Virus record (IMG/VR): IMGVR_UViG_3300030116_004586
Coordinates: 1 to 33,823 of that record
DNA: 33,823 nucleotides
DNA from: a virus
Strand: one strand, 5' to 3'
Part shown: positions 7,128 to 15,430 of the stretch, in pieces
Layout of the letters: every line of letters starts with the position of its first letter
How positions within the stretch are numbered: the first letter of the stretch is position 1
Notes under the pieces: model-generated
Database searches by the model: none
What the model was told of the DNA's origin: nothing
What the model saw: the letters and a program-made list of their open reading frames with translations, nothing else
Translations under genes and position numbers: made by a program

Positions 7128-7159
7128 CTGTTGACACGTTAACACATATTTAGTATTAT
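7128..7159 (+). promoter_or_regulatory. Strong sigma70-like promoter with palindrome copy C; leaderless geometry
   Basis: TTGACA (7131-7136), a 17-bp spacer and TATTAT (7154-7159) make a near-consensus sigma70 promoter. Six T residues (7160-7165) then lead straight into the ATG at 7166, so the predicted start is the A of the ATG and there is no Shine-Dalgarno. The palindrome TGTTGACACGTTAACA covers 7129-7144. The 22 bases 7128-7149 recur exactly, as reverse complement, at 31099-31120. Confidence 0.75.
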
Positions 7160-7165
7160 TTTTTT

Positions 7166-7399
7166 ATGATTGACTTGAATCTTTGTGATCAGCAGCAAAT
7201 TAACGCGCTGCTAAAAATTAAAGAAACAGGCAATACTGCCTTAATAGCTTTGCTAGAAGGGCAAATTGATAAAGCCGTTTCGCGGTTAATACAAGCAGAT
7301 GACATGGCCTTAATCCACCGTCTGCAAGGTCGCTGCGAAGCATTTAAAGATTTACTGACGGCGATTGAAGATTCGCCTAAAGTAGTTAACCGCTCGTAA
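7166..7399 (+). CDS. Small helical protein between portal and scaffold
   Basis: The 77-aa soluble product is mostly alpha-helical: DQQQINALLKIKETGNTALI, then LLEGQIDKAVSRLIQADDMA, then HRLQGRCEAFKDLLTAIEDS. Small proteins with the ending RLQGxxxAxxxLLxxIExSP are common between portal and scaffold genes in marine phages, so a head-assembly role is likely but unproven. The strong promoter-like sequence directly before it makes it the probable first gene of the scaffold-capsid transcript. The ATG at 7166 has no ribosome-binding site and fits translation of a leaderless mRNA. Confidence 0.75.
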   Translation: MIDLNLCDQQQINALLKIKETGNTALIALLEGQIDKAVSRLIQADDMALIHRLQGRCEAFKDLLTAIEDSPKVVNRS

Positions 7400-7480
7400 G
7401 AGCAAGACGAAGCAGACCAAAGACGGGAGCAGCTTACCAACGGCGCTGCAAAACAGAGTTGGAGCTTTAAGGAGAAAAAT

Positions 7481-8500
7481 ATGGCGTTGCCAAAACAGGT
7501 ACAGAAACAATTAAAGGACGTTGAAGAATTAGAGAAAGCGTTACAAGCCCAATCCGGAGTTACTAAAGAAGAAACTTCTAAAGAAGCAGATTCTGAAAAA
7601 ACAGAAGCAAAAGCTGAAGAAAAAGTAGACGGAACGGAAACTAAACCAAAAAACTCTAAAAAAACTGAATCTAAAAAAGCTGAACCTGCGGAAGTAAAGC
7701 CAGCTGACATGTCGCCGACGGACGTAGAGGACGATTTTAAGCAGAAGTACAATACCTTACGAGGTAAGTACGACGCTGAAGTTCCCCGGCTTCACCAACA
7801 AGTGAAGCAATTAACGGATGAATTAAGCGCTTTTCGAAATGAAATGACTGCAAAAAAAGAAGAACCGACAAAGCCGAAGGAGAAAGTTAGTTTAGTGACT
7901 GACGCAGATCGAGAAGAATTTGGTGAAGATTTACTGAACGTCCAGCGTAAAGTTGCAAAAGAAGTTTCGAGTGAATACGAAGATCGTCTTGAGCAACAAG
8001 ATAAACTTATCAAGGCTTTGCAAGAAAAAATTGCAGGTACTGATAAACAAGTTGGAGAAGTCGGGTTTAGTCAGAGATTAATTAATTTAGTTCCTGATTT
8101 TGCCGAAATTGACAACGATGAACGCTGGGTAGCGTGGCTTAATGAGCATGATCCTATGCTTAGAGGGGCACGAAGGATTCAGGCACAGGCTGCATTTGAT
8201 CGAGGTGATGCTGAAGCTATAGCAGATTATGTAAAGCTTTGGAAATCATCGCTCTCTGAAACATCAAAGGAACCTGAAAAATCAGATCCTCAAAAAGAAC
8301 TTGAAAAGCAGGTCGCGCCAAATCGTAGTGCAAACTCCGTAAAAACGCCGACTAACCAAAATGGCAAAATCTATTCTTCAAAGGATATGGATAGTGCTTG
8401 GACTAAGGTAAGAACGCTTAATACAAGGGGAAAGTACGAAGATGCGGCAAAACTTGAAGCAGAATTGACTGCTGCCTATATGGAAAATCGAGTAAGATAA
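7481..8500 (+). CDS. Capsid assembly scaffolding protein
   Basis: The 339-aa, very charged protein lies directly before the capsid gene. Residues 1-80 are rich in Lys, Glu and Ala (low complexity, probably disordered). A long coiled coil follows (about residues 85-190, with KYDAEVPRLHQQVKQLTDEL and YEDRLEQQDKLIKALQEKI), and the C-terminal part contains YSSKDMDSAWTKVRTLNTRG and a helical end. Acidic, coiled-coil composition and position are the hallmarks of phage scaffolds, which template the prohead and are then lost. AAGGAG precedes the ATG. The 81 bp upstream hold no further gene. Confidence 0.88.
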   Translation: MALPKQVQKQLKDVEELEKALQAQSGVTKEETSKEADSEKTEAKAEEKVDGTETKPKNSKKTESKKAEPAEVKPADMSPTDVEDDFKQKYNTLRGKYDAEVPRLHQQVKQLTDELSAFRNEMTAKKEEPTKPKEKVSLVTDADREEFGEDLLNVQRKVAKEVSSEYEDRLEQQDKLIKALQEKIAGTDKQVGEVGFSQRLINLVPDFAEIDNDERWVAWLNEHDPMLRGARRIQAQAAFDRGDAEAIADYVKLWKSSLSETSKEPEKSDPQKELEKQVAPNRSANSVKTPTNQNGKIYSSKDMDSAWTKVRTLNTRGKYEDAAKLEAELTAAYMENRVR

Positions 8501-8547
8501 TCTGTAAAAAGCAGCCGTCTTAACAACTTAACTTAAGGAGGCCCAAT

Positions 8548-9558
8548 ATGGCTGCTGTATTCCCCGTCGTAGGCTCCGGCTCATTCGACACAAATCCGAG
8601 TTACTCGGGCACGTTTATTCCTCAGTTATGGAGTAATAAACTTAACGCAAAATTTTATGCGAACACCATGATGACTGAAATTGCTAACACTTCTTGGGAA
8701 GGCGAAATCAAAAATCAGGGTGATACTATAACCATCCGAACTGCACCATCAATCACAATTAATGATTATGCAGGCGCGGGTACAACATTAACCAACGAAG
8801 TTCCAACCCCAGTGACTGTAGATATGCAGATCGACAAAGGTAAATACTTCTCTGTTCAAGTCAACGACGTGTTAGCGCACCAAGCAGACATGGACTTAAT
8901 GAATATGTTTACTGATGACGCTGCAAAACAGTTGAAAATATCAATCGAAAACGAGTGTTTCTTTCAGTATTTTGTAACTGCTGGCGCAGCTGCTGCTAAT
9001 AAAGGCGCTACTGCTGGTGCAAAATCTGCTGGATATAATCTTGGTACAGATACTGCTCCAATTGATCAGGCAACACCTGCAAATGTGCTTAAAGCCATTC
9101 TTGCAATGTCTGCAACATTGGATGAGCAAAACGTACCAGAAGATGGTCGTTGGTTGATTATTTCACCATTTGATCGTCAGCTACTTATGCAGACAGATAT
9201 TGCTCAAGCTTATTTTACTGGGGACGCGTCAAGTACCGTTCGTACTGGTAAAATCGGAATGCTTGATAGATTTACTGTTTATGTGTCTAACCTGCTTCCA
9301 AAAGGTCAAGCTGGTAAAGCACTTGTGGCAGGTCTGTCAGCTACATCATCTGGTGCTACAGTTTCTAATGCTAAAGTTAGACGTATGATGGTAGCTGGTA
9401 CTTCTGATGCTTGTGCGTATGCTTCGCAAATTAGCAAAACTGAGCCTCTACGTAACCAAACTGATTTTGGTGATATAGTGCGTGGCTTAGCAGTGTATGG
9501 GAGAAAAGTTATTAAAAACGAAGCTCTATGTACTGCTCTAGTAGGTTCAGCAAGTTAA
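8548..9558 (+). CDS. Major capsid protein
   Basis: The 336-aa product is compatible with an HK97-fold coat protein of the P22/podovirus-related type. A beta-rich N-arm (SGTFIPQLWSNKLNAKFYAN) is followed by a loop with NQGDTITIRTAPSITINDY, the spine-helix region VDMQIDKGKYFSVQVNDVLA, and an A-domain with DGRWLIISPFDRQLLM and IGMLDRFTVYVSNLLP. The last 40 residues hold FGDIVRGLAVYGRKVIKNEA. The strongest Shine-Dalgarno of the left half (AAGGAGG) fits very high expression, and a GC hairpin immediately follows the stop. Position after the scaffold is as expected. Confidence 0.95.
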   Translation: MAAVFPVVGSGSFDTNPSYSGTFIPQLWSNKLNAKFYANTMMTEIANTSWEGEIKNQGDTITIRTAPSITINDYAGAGTTLTNEVPTPVTVDMQIDKGKYFSVQVNDVLAHQADMDLMNMFTDDAAKQLKISIENECFFQYFVTAGAAAANKGATAGAKSAGYNLGTDTAPIDQATPANVLKAILAMSATLDEQNVPEDGRWLIISPFDRQLLMQTDIAQAYFTGDASSTVRTGKIGMLDRFTVYVSNLLPKGQAGKALVAGLSATSSGATVSNAKVRRMMVAGTSDACAYASQISKTEPLRNQTDFGDIVRGLAVYGRKVIKNEALCTALVGSAS

Positions 9559-9565
9559 CACCCTA

Positions 9566-9587
9566 GAGGGGGCGTAAAAGCCCCCTC
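9566..9587 (+). terminator. GC-rich hairpin after the capsid gene (terminator-like, no U-tract)
   Basis: GAGGGGGC (9566-9573), loop GTAAAA and GCCCCCTC (9580-9587) form a perfect 8-bp stem eight bases after the capsid stop codon. No run of T follows (GCAATTTGG), so it may attenuate transcription or protect the 3' end of capsid mRNA rather than end transcription fully. The next gene's ribosome site (GGAGA) begins shortly after. Confidence 0.7.
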
Positions 9588-9605
9588 GCAATTTGGAGAT
9601 TTGCA

Positions 9606-9881
9606 ATGGATATATACAAGCTACTTGAAAAACTTGATGGAGAAATTGTTAGCAATAAAGCAATGGTTGTAATTGACGGTGACCCTGTTGAAATAGGCGG
9701 AATTGTTGATAATGAGTTTCAACTTAATGAACGAGGAATGGAACTTGCAGCCGCCCATAAAGATTCTCCTGCACCTGCATCCACAAAACGAAAGCGTGCG
9801 CGTAATGAAGATGGAACCTTGAAAGCAGACGATCCCAGCACGCCTAACATAAATGAGGCTTGGGAACATGGCGACGATTAA
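9606..9881 (+). CDS. Small head/neck-region protein, unknown function
   Basis: The 91-aa acidic protein has an N-terminal part YKLLEKLDGEIVSNKAMVVI followed by beta-like VDNEFQLNERGMEL. A basic patch KRKRAR (about residues 62-67) and a disordered acidic end (EAWEHGDD) follow. GGAGATTTGCA precedes the ATG. The last 14 bases overlap the next gene. The position between capsid and adaptor genes suggests a head-decoration or head-completion role, but no family is recognised. Confidence 0.7.
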   Translation: MDIYKLLEKLDGEIVSNKAMVVIDGDPVEIGGIVDNEFQLNERGMELAAAHKDSPAPASTKRKRARNEDGTLKADDPSTPNINEAWEHGDD

Positions 9882-10566
9882 AGTTATAGATGTAATTTCA
9901 CGCGTTGAATCAATTTTACAGGACACAAATGTTCGGTGGCCTCGGCTAGAATTGCAAAAATGGCTAAATGAATCGTACCTAAGCATTGTTCTTCTTAGAC
10001 CTGACGCAAATGCAAAATGTGCAACATTTACATGTGCTGCTGGGTCAAAACAAGAATTAACAGCTACAAGTGGAGGATTTCCCTCTGCTTTACGCTTATT
10101 AGATGTTACTAGAAATGTTAAAACTGGGTCTCTTAAAAAAGTGGTTAGAGTTGTTGATAGAGCTGTTTTAGACGATCAACGTCCTGGTTGGCACGCGGAA
10201 ACACAAACAGATAACATCCAACACTACACATATGACCCACGTAACCCAAAACAGTTTTATGTGTATCCGCCTGCTACGGCTGTAGCTCAGTTAGAAGTCG
10301 TCTACGCAGACGCGCCTGGTTCGCACACAATGACGGAAACACAGTTAGACCCTGCAAATAACGATACAGCAGTTATTTTGCTTGATGATATTTATCTTAG
10401 CCCAATTACAGATTGGATTTTATACCGAGCATACTCAAAAGATGCTGAATATGGGGCTAATGAAGCTAGAGCTGTAGCTTCTTACCAAGCATTTAACGCT
10501 GCAGTAGGTACAAAAACACAGGTAGACGCGGCTGTAACGCCGACGCCAGGAAGTACGGTGACATAA
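9868..10566 (+). CDS. Head-tail adaptor protein (first neck protein)
   Basis: The start was chosen at ATG 9868 (MATIKVIDVISRVESILQDT) because GAGG lies nine bases upstream. An in-frame ATG at 9853 has no ribosome site. The product is 232 aa. The N-terminal stretch VISRVESILQDTNVRWPRLELQKWLNE is the recurring signature of phage adaptor proteins that sit below the portal in short-tailed phages. Later features are YDPRNPKQFYVYPPA and a helical C-terminal half with YLSPITDWILYRAYSKDAEY. The gene overlaps the next one (TAATG). I recall this family as a DUF (DUF6682-like) with adaptor annotation; the DUF number is from memory. Confidence 0.85.
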   Translation: MATIKVIDVISRVESILQDTNVRWPRLELQKWLNESYLSIVLLRPDANAKCATFTCAAGSKQELTATSGGFPSALRLLDVTRNVKTGSLKKVVRVVDRAVLDDQRPGWHAETQTDNIQHYTYDPRNPKQFYVYPPATAVAQLEVVYADAPGSHTMTETQLDPANNDTAVILLDDIYLSPITDWILYRAYSKDAEYGANEARAVASYQAFNAAVGTKTQVDAAVTPTPGSTVT

Positions 10567-11207
10567 TGGCAACTATAACTTGGGACAAATTTTATCCGTA
10601 TATACAACCTTACGTGCCTGGATGTCCTGAAATTGTAATGGAATCTCATCTTCAAGAAGCGGCAGCTAAGTTTTTTGAAAGAAGTGAAGTATGGCGTTTT
10701 GATATTGAAAAAGATTTTGCTGTTAAAAATGTTGCTGATTATGCTATTTTTCTTCCTTCTAACGAAGCTGTATTAGAAAATGTTTACGAAATAGTACTTG
10801 ATGGTAGATGTATTCCTCGAATAACAGATAGACATTTAAATTCTACAGCTTTTACAGAAAATGCCTGTCCTAAGTATTATTCTATTTACCAAGATTCTTC
10901 TATAAAGTTTTATCCTACTCCTGACGCCAAATATGAATTTACGGGTATTGGTGTTCTTAAAACTAAACTTACAGCAACAGGAATTGAGGATTGGATTTTT
11001 GAGTCTCATGGTCGTTGTATATCTTATGGAGCTATTTCTCAATTAACATCTGTTCCTAATAAAGAATGGAGCAGTCCTGAGTTGTCAGTTTATTACCATC
11101 AGAAATTTTTAAGAGAAGCAGATTCAGCTAAAACACGAGATTATCGACGTGTCGGAATGCGTGTTCGTGGCCCGAGCTTCACAGGTACAAGAAGGGTGGC
11201 ATACTAA
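10566..11207 (+). CDS. Second neck/adaptor (tail tubular A-like) protein
   Basis: The 213-aa product begins MATITWDKFYPYIQPYVPGC and continues with AAAKFFERSEVWRFDIEKDF, a helix pair seen in neck proteins that follow the DUF6682-type adaptor. The middle is beta-rich (NEAVLENVYEIVLDGRCIPR, KYYSIYQDSSIKFYPTPDAK) and the C-terminal part contains ISQLTSVPNKEWSSPE followed by a basic tail. The layout (helices, beta sandwich, helices) and place are those of T7 gp11-type gatekeepers, but sequence identity to gp11 was not tested. Both ends overlap neighbours (TAATG, TAATGA). Confidence 0.75.
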   Translation: MATITWDKFYPYIQPYVPGCPEIVMESHLQEAAAKFFERSEVWRFDIEKDFAVKNVADYAIFLPSNEAVLENVYEIVLDGRCIPRITDRHLNSTAFTENACPKYYSIYQDSSIKFYPTPDAKYEFTGIGVLKTKLTATGIEDWIFESHGRCISYGAISQLTSVPNKEWSSPELSVYYHQKFLREADSAKTRDYRRVGMRVRGPSFTGTRRVAY

Positions 11208-11542
11208 TGAGCACATCATTTAATTACGTCCAAGGTGATACTGGCCCTCAAATTAAACTTACATTTACTGATGAAGATACAAATACTGCTACAGATTTAA
11301 CTGGAGCAACTGTAACATTGCATTTTAGAGCTGCAGGAGAGTCAACTGTTTTATTTTCTCGAACTGTTTATGTAAACCCTGATACAGCTGATACGGGTAT
11401 TGGAGTTATTCAGTGGCAAACTAATGACCTTAATCAAGAACCTGGAACCTATGAAGGTGAGATAGAAATTGTCCGTTCAACAGGTTTAAGAGAAACAATT
11501 TATGATATCCTCAAATTTAGAATACGAGAGGATTTTGCATGA
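11207..11542 (+). CDS. Ig-like phage structural protein (BppU N-domain type)
   Basis: The 111-aa product has the pattern VQGDTGPQIKLTFTDEDTNT, then LTGATVTLHFRAAGESTVLF and GVIQWQTNDLNQEPGTYEGE. This is the small beta-sandwich that precedes or anchors fibres, related to the N-terminal domain of lactococcal BppU-type upper baseplate proteins (family statement from memory). The 'D-LTGAT-V' and 'PGTYEGE' turns are the clearest markers. It is coupled to its neighbours by ATGA and TAATG overlaps and is the first gene of the fibre block. Confidence 0.75.
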   Translation: MSTSFNYVQGDTGPQIKLTFTDEDTNTATDLTGATVTLHFRAAGESTVLFSRTVYVNPDTADTGIGVIQWQTNDLNQEPGTYEGEIEIVRSTGLRETIYDILKFRIREDFA

Positions 11543-12396
11543 AATTAAAATCAGCAGTATTTATTGATGCTCTCAAGGTAGCTTTTACGCAGCTTAAAAC
11601 CACTATGACTGCGGAAGAGTATCAAAATATTAAAATGAAAGCAGAGATTGGTAATTTTATGCTCTTTGCTGAGTATCTTGATAATTTAAATGTACGAGAT
11701 GGTGTTGGAACGCTAGATGGTGCAGCTTTGTCCTTCTTTAAAACACTTACTGATAATGCTTCTGCTGCAGAACAAGCAACAATTACATTTATTAAAGGTC
11801 TAGGAGCTACAGAAACAGTATCTATAGCTGATGATGGAGATCTTGTTCGAGGTCTTGCGCGTCCTCTTTTTCATACGTCTTTAGTATCTGAGTTAATATC
11901 GAAAGACGTTCCTAAAGTATTTGCAGACGGTGCATCAATTGCCGAAGACGCTGCTTCTTTAGAATTAGGTAAAGGATTATCAGAAGCGCCTTCAGTAGCT
12001 GAGCAGTTAGAACCTTTTGTTTTTGGTAAAAACCCAAGTGATAGTCCTGTGTTTAGTGATGCAATAAATATTAAAGCTATAACAAAACTTTTTACAGAAC
12101 TTGTTGATGCAACAGATGACATCGACGGAGCTGCAACAACACAAGATGATCAAGAGTTACAGTTTGCTAAAATTACTACAAATACTGCGGCTCTTACAGA
12201 TGCTCTTTCAATTGAAATGACTTTCAATAGAGCGTTTGCAGAGACGTTTGGAGCGACCGATGGAGACGTTTTAGATTTTGGAAAACGACCATCAGAAACA
12301 CCCTCGATTACCGACGCAGGGTCATTAAGAAGTCAGGGATATTCTGATTTCACTTATTTTTTGGAAGATTACGTCGGTGCTTCCCGAACCTTTTAG
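11539..12396 (+). CDS. Repeat-containing virion protein ending in QGY-DFTYF-EDYVGASRTF
   Basis: The 285-aa product is acidic. The N-terminal 60 residues are helical (LKVAFTQLKTTMTAEEYQNI). The remainder is built of loosely repeated units of about 20-35 residues with the cadence F-x-x-G-K-x-x-S-(E/D)-x-P-x-(I/F)-(A/T/S)-D (for example FGKNPSDSPVFSDAI and FGKRPSETPSITDAG). The end, SQGYSDFTYFLEDYVGASRTF, is a highly characteristic C-terminus that I recall from marine phage structural proteins of variable repeat number. It is probably a virion surface or fibre-adaptor protein. Confidence 0.75.
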   Translation: MKLKSAVFIDALKVAFTQLKTTMTAEEYQNIKMKAEIGNFMLFAEYLDNLNVRDGVGTLDGAALSFFKTLTDNASAAEQATITFIKGLGATETVSIADDGDLVRGLARPLFHTSLVSELISKDVPKVFADGASIAEDAASLELGKGLSEAPSVAEQLEPFVFGKNPSDSPVFSDAINIKAITKLFTELVDATDDIDGAATTQDDQELQFAKITTNTAALTDALSIEMTFNRAFAETFGATDGDVLDFGKRPSETPSITDAGSLRSQGYSDFTYFLEDYVGASRTF

Positions 12397-12405
12397 GAGA
12401 TCGTT

Positions 12406-12864
12406 ATGATTAATGAAAATTTAAAGCTCTCCGGTCAGCTTAACATCGTCCTAAAGGACAAGGCCGGGAATATCAAAGACGAGAGGAATGTAAAAAATCT
12501 CGTAGTGAATAAAGGACTAGAGTACATCGCATCTCGGATGAAAGATACTAGCAAAAGTGTTATGTCTCATATGGCGTTAGGCTCTGGAACAACATCAGCT
12601 GCGGCAAGCCAAACTGATCTAGTAACATTATTAGGATCACGTGAGGCACTCGATAGCACAACTATATCAGGCACAAATAACGAAAAAATAGTTTACGTTG
12701 CTGCTTTTGAAGCCGGAGACGCTACAGGAGCGGTCACTGAGGCAGGTATTTTTAATGCTGCTACCTCTGGAGACATGCTTTGTAGAACCGTCTTCAGCGT
12801 CGTTAATAAGGCCGCTGATGATACAATGTCCGTTACTTGGACAATAACACTGTCAGCAAGTTAA
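12406..12864 (+). CDS. Tail-fibre-associated structural protein
   Basis: The 152-aa product begins MINENLKLSGQLNIVLKDKA and contains NLVVNKGLEYIASRMKDTSK, HMALGSGTTSAAASQTDL and TEAGIFNAATSGDMLCRTVF. The series 'N-x-V-x-x-G-x-x-x-I-A-x-R', 'ALGSGTT' and 'EAGIFNA' is a well-known motif set of small phage structural proteins with a tail-fibre/collar type beta fold. AGGAGATCGTT precedes the ATG. It is located in the fibre gene block. Confidence 0.75.
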   Translation: MINENLKLSGQLNIVLKDKAGNIKDERNVKNLVVNKGLEYIASRMKDTSKSVMSHMALGSGTTSAAASQTDLVTLLGSREALDSTTISGTNNEKIVYVAAFEAGDATGAVTEAGIFNAATSGDMLCRTVFSVVNKAADDTMSVTWTITLSAS

Positions 12865-12882
12865 TGAGTTAGGGGGTAAATC

Positions 12883-13221
12883 ATGGCTACTATTGTAACA
12901 CGATCTGGCAAAGGTTCGCCCCTTACGAACACTGAAGTCGATGCGAATTTTACAAATTTAAATAATGATAAGGTGGAAACGAGTACAATAACTACATTTG
13001 GAGCATCTTTAATAGATGATGCAGATGCGGCTGCAGCTCGAACTACTCTTGGTTTAGGAGCTTTAGCAACGGCGGCAGGTGTTAGTAATTCAACATGGAG
13101 TGGAACAGATTTAGCAGTTGCCAATGGAGGTACTGGTGCATCTACGGCGGCAAACGCTCGAACAAATCTTAACGTAGACGAGGCTGGCACCGCCCTCGCC
13201 TTATCAATAGCATTGGGGTAG
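12883..13221 (+). CDS. Short tail-fibre protein with trimeric repeat motifs
   Basis: The 112-aa product begins MATIVTRSGKGSPLTNTEVDANF, a start typical of phage fibres that continue with a coiled coil (NFTNLNNDKVE). Then follow the fibre repeats DADAAAARTTLGLGALATAA and LAVANGGTGASTAANARTNL. The 'AVANGGTG-STAANAR-NL' unit is characteristic of trimeric phage fibre shafts. It is short compared with usual fibres, so it may be an adaptor segment or a fibre that lost its tip. The ribosome site is AGGGGG. Confidence 0.8.
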   Translation: MATIVTRSGKGSPLTNTEVDANFTNLNNDKVETSTITTFGASLIDDADAAAARTTLGLGALATAAGVSNSTWSGTDLAVANGGTGASTAANARTNLNVDEAGTALALSIALG

Positions 13222-13224
13222 TTC

Positions 13225-13536
13225 ATGGCAAATGTATTTAAAAATTATACAGTAGATGGTGGCGGAACATCACTATCAACGTTTCATACAGTACCAAGCA
13301 ACAAAACTATGGTCATAATTGGACTAAATGTTGCAAATGTTACTTCTTCTCAAATTGCTGTTGATGTTAAAATAGGAAACGTATTTTTGATTAAAGGCGT
13401 GCCTATACCCGCAAACACAGCATTTTCTGTACTAGATGGAAAAATTATAGCTGAAACAGGTGATGCAATAACAATTCAATCAGATACCAATGCATCAGTT
13501 GATGGTGTCTTATCAGTATTGGAGCAAGACGTATAA
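13225..13536 (+). CDS. Small beta-rich tail protein
   Basis: The 103-aa product starts MANVFKNYTVDGGGTSLSTF and continues as alternating strands (NKTMVIIGLNVANVTSSQIA, VFLIKGVPIPANTAFSVLDG, KIIAETGDAITIQSDTNASV). The 'IPANTAFSVLDGKIIAETGD-I-I-S' pattern is common in small phage tail or head-decoration proteins of about 100 residues. It is coupled to the next gene (TAATG) and sits only 3 bp after the preceding stop. Function is structural by context. Confidence 0.7.
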   Translation: MANVFKNYTVDGGGTSLSTFHTVPSNKTMVIIGLNVANVTSSQIAVDVKIGNVFLIKGVPIPANTAFSVLDGKIIAETGDAITIQSDTNASVDGVLSVLEQDV

Positions 13537-15419
13537 TGGCAGGATATCTAGGATCACGACCAGTTGTCGTACAGGTAGACGGGTATCAGCGTACAGAAGC
13601 TGAATCACGTTATGTAAATGTGTCTGGAGATGATTTTACAGGTCATTTAGATTTTACTGATGATGCAAAAGCTCGTTTTGGTAGCTCAGATGAAATGCAC
13701 ATTTATACAGAAAGCTCTGGCAGTGGTTATAGTTATATCCAAGGCGACAATATAGTTATTCGAAAAGCTGACCAAAGTACCAATTATCTTACTGCTTTAG
13801 GTGGTGTTGTGCGTTTGCAACCTGGCGGAGGTAACGTTGGAATTGGTAGTGTCGCTCCTACTCAAAATCTACATGTATCTAGTGCAGACCATACAAAAGT
13901 ATTAATTACTGGTGGCACTGACAAATATGCTGAACTACAATTTGAAAATGATGCACAAAAATTTTCAATAGGCGTACAAAATGACGATAAGTTTTTTATG
14001 TATAATAATACTGGTTCATCACCTGTATTAGAAGTAGATACATCTAGTAATATAATTTTTAGAAAAACTGTTGGTATTGGTGATACTACATTAAGTACGT
14101 ACAATCCTAATTATCCAGCATTAGAACTTGGTGCTAGTGCTAGTATACAAGGTTATACTGGCAATAATGGAATATGGCTACAAAGTAATCTGTTTATGAA
14201 CACAAACGGACAGTGGACATCAAAAAGTGATGATTTCTCTGCAATGCTAGAATTGTATGATGGTAATTTTTATTTTTATAACACAGCTAGTGGAACAGGA
14301 ACTAGAACATTATTAACACCAATGGTTATTAAACAAAATGGTTCCGTTGGTATTGGTGATCCTTCACCTCCTAGTAATGTTAAACTAGCTATACAGGCAG
14401 ATGGTATTGCAATTAGATTAGATGGCACTGCGAATACTACTAAGACAGTATTTTTTAGAAATACAACGACTTCTAATCCAGCCCAAATTTATGCAGATGG
14501 TTCATTAAGACTTAGAACAGAAGATGCTAGTACTGCTATCATTTTTAACACAAACTCAACTGGAACTAACAATGAAGCCATGAGGATAGATAGTTCTCAA
14601 AATTTAATGGTGGGCAGAAGTGCTTTAGGTATTTCAAACACAGGCCACACATTAGCTGCAGCTGGATATGTAGAGTTTACTAGAGATGGTGCTGCTGCTT
14701 TAAATGTTGGTAGAAATTCATCTTTTGGGGAAACAGCAGTATTTTGGAAAGATGGGGTACAAGCAGGTAGTATTCATTCAGAGGGAGGATACCTTAAAGT
14801 TTTAGGTGGAAATGGAACTTCTGTAGGTTCTGGATTATTATTTACTAATACAGTTATAGCTCCAAGAAATCATACAGGTGGTACTACTAATGGTACAATT
14901 GACCTTGGATATAGTTCAGAACCATTTAAAGATATACATATAGGTGGCAGAGTAAAATTAGGTTCTAGTGGTGGTATTGAGTTTGGTCATGCTACAGCTT
15001 CATCACCAGCTTCAGCTTCTAGCACTCTTTTAGATCACTACGAAGAAGGAACTTTTGAACCTACGTTTAATTTAAGCAGTGGCTCAGTAACTATGAACTC
15101 TGTGTATAATACAATGTCTTACACTAGGGTTGGAAGACTTGTTACAGTGTTTGGTTTGGTTATTACTGCAAGTGTATCAAGTCCTGGTGGAAATTATTTT
15201 TTTGTTGATAATCTACCGTACACCTCTTGTAATTTAACTGAAGGTTCTGGTCGTAGTGGCGGTGGAGTATTTTATTGGGATGGAAGTAATCCTCATGTTC
15301 AACCTTGGGAAATATCAGAAGCTAGTACACGATTAACTGTTTATATGGGTAATGGTGGGGCCAGTAATTTAACAGGTGGCGATGATTTTTATTTTTCATG
15401 TACATATCAAACGTCGTGA
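13536..15419 (+). CDS. Tail fibre protein, 627 aa
   Basis: The N-terminus MAGYLGSRPVVVQVDGYQRT resembles the start of the 842-aa fibre (MAGYIGVQPVP). The 'VNVSGDDFTGHLDFTDDAKA' linker is followed by a long shaft of parallel beta repeats (GGGNVGIGSVAPTQNLHVSS, DTSSNIIFRKTVGIGD, NGSVGIGDPSPP, DSSQNLMVGRSALGIS), typical of 'NVGIGTTxP' phage fibres. After LDHYEEGTFEPTF comes a tip domain (YTRVGRLVTVFGLVITASVS and onward) of the kind that ends many marine phage fibres. There is no C-terminal chaperone domain. Likely role: receptor binding or side fibre. Confidence 0.88.
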   Translation: MAGYLGSRPVVVQVDGYQRTEAESRYVNVSGDDFTGHLDFTDDAKARFGSSDEMHIYTESSGSGYSYIQGDNIVIRKADQSTNYLTALGGVVRLQPGGGNVGIGSVAPTQNLHVSSADHTKVLITGGTDKYAELQFENDAQKFSIGVQNDDKFFMYNNTGSSPVLEVDTSSNIIFRKTVGIGDTTLSTYNPNYPALELGASASIQGYTGNNGIWLQSNLFMNTNGQWTSKSDDFSAMLELYDGNFYFYNTASGTGTRTLLTPMVIKQNGSVGIGDPSPPSNVKLAIQADGIAIRLDGTANTTKTVFFRNTTTSNPAQIYADGSLRLRTEDASTAIIFNTNSTGTNNEAMRIDSSQNLMVGRSALGISNTGHTLAAAGYVEFTRDGAAALNVGRNSSFGETAVFWKDGVQAGSIHSEGGYLKVLGGNGTSVGSGLLFTNTVIAPRNHTGGTTNGTIDLGYSSEPFKDIHIGGRVKLGSSGGIEFGHATASSPASASSTLLDHYEEGTFEPTFNLSSGSVTMNSVYNTMSYTRVGRLVTVFGLVITASVSSPGGNYFFVDNLPYTSCNLTEGSGRSGGGVFYWDGSNPHVQPWEISEASTRLTVYMGNGGASNLTGGDDFYFSCTYQTS

Positions 15420-15430
15420 GGAGATAAGTA

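Noticed and set aside
7189-7752. 187-codon minus-strand frame opposite the 77-aa and scaffold genes
   Set aside because: Ser/Phe/Cys-rich mirror of a Lys/Glu-rich coding region, a typical shadow; no ribosome site or operon context on that strand.
9621-9986. 121-codon minus-strand frame
   Set aside because: Antisense to two tightly coupled plus-strand genes with good ribosome sites.
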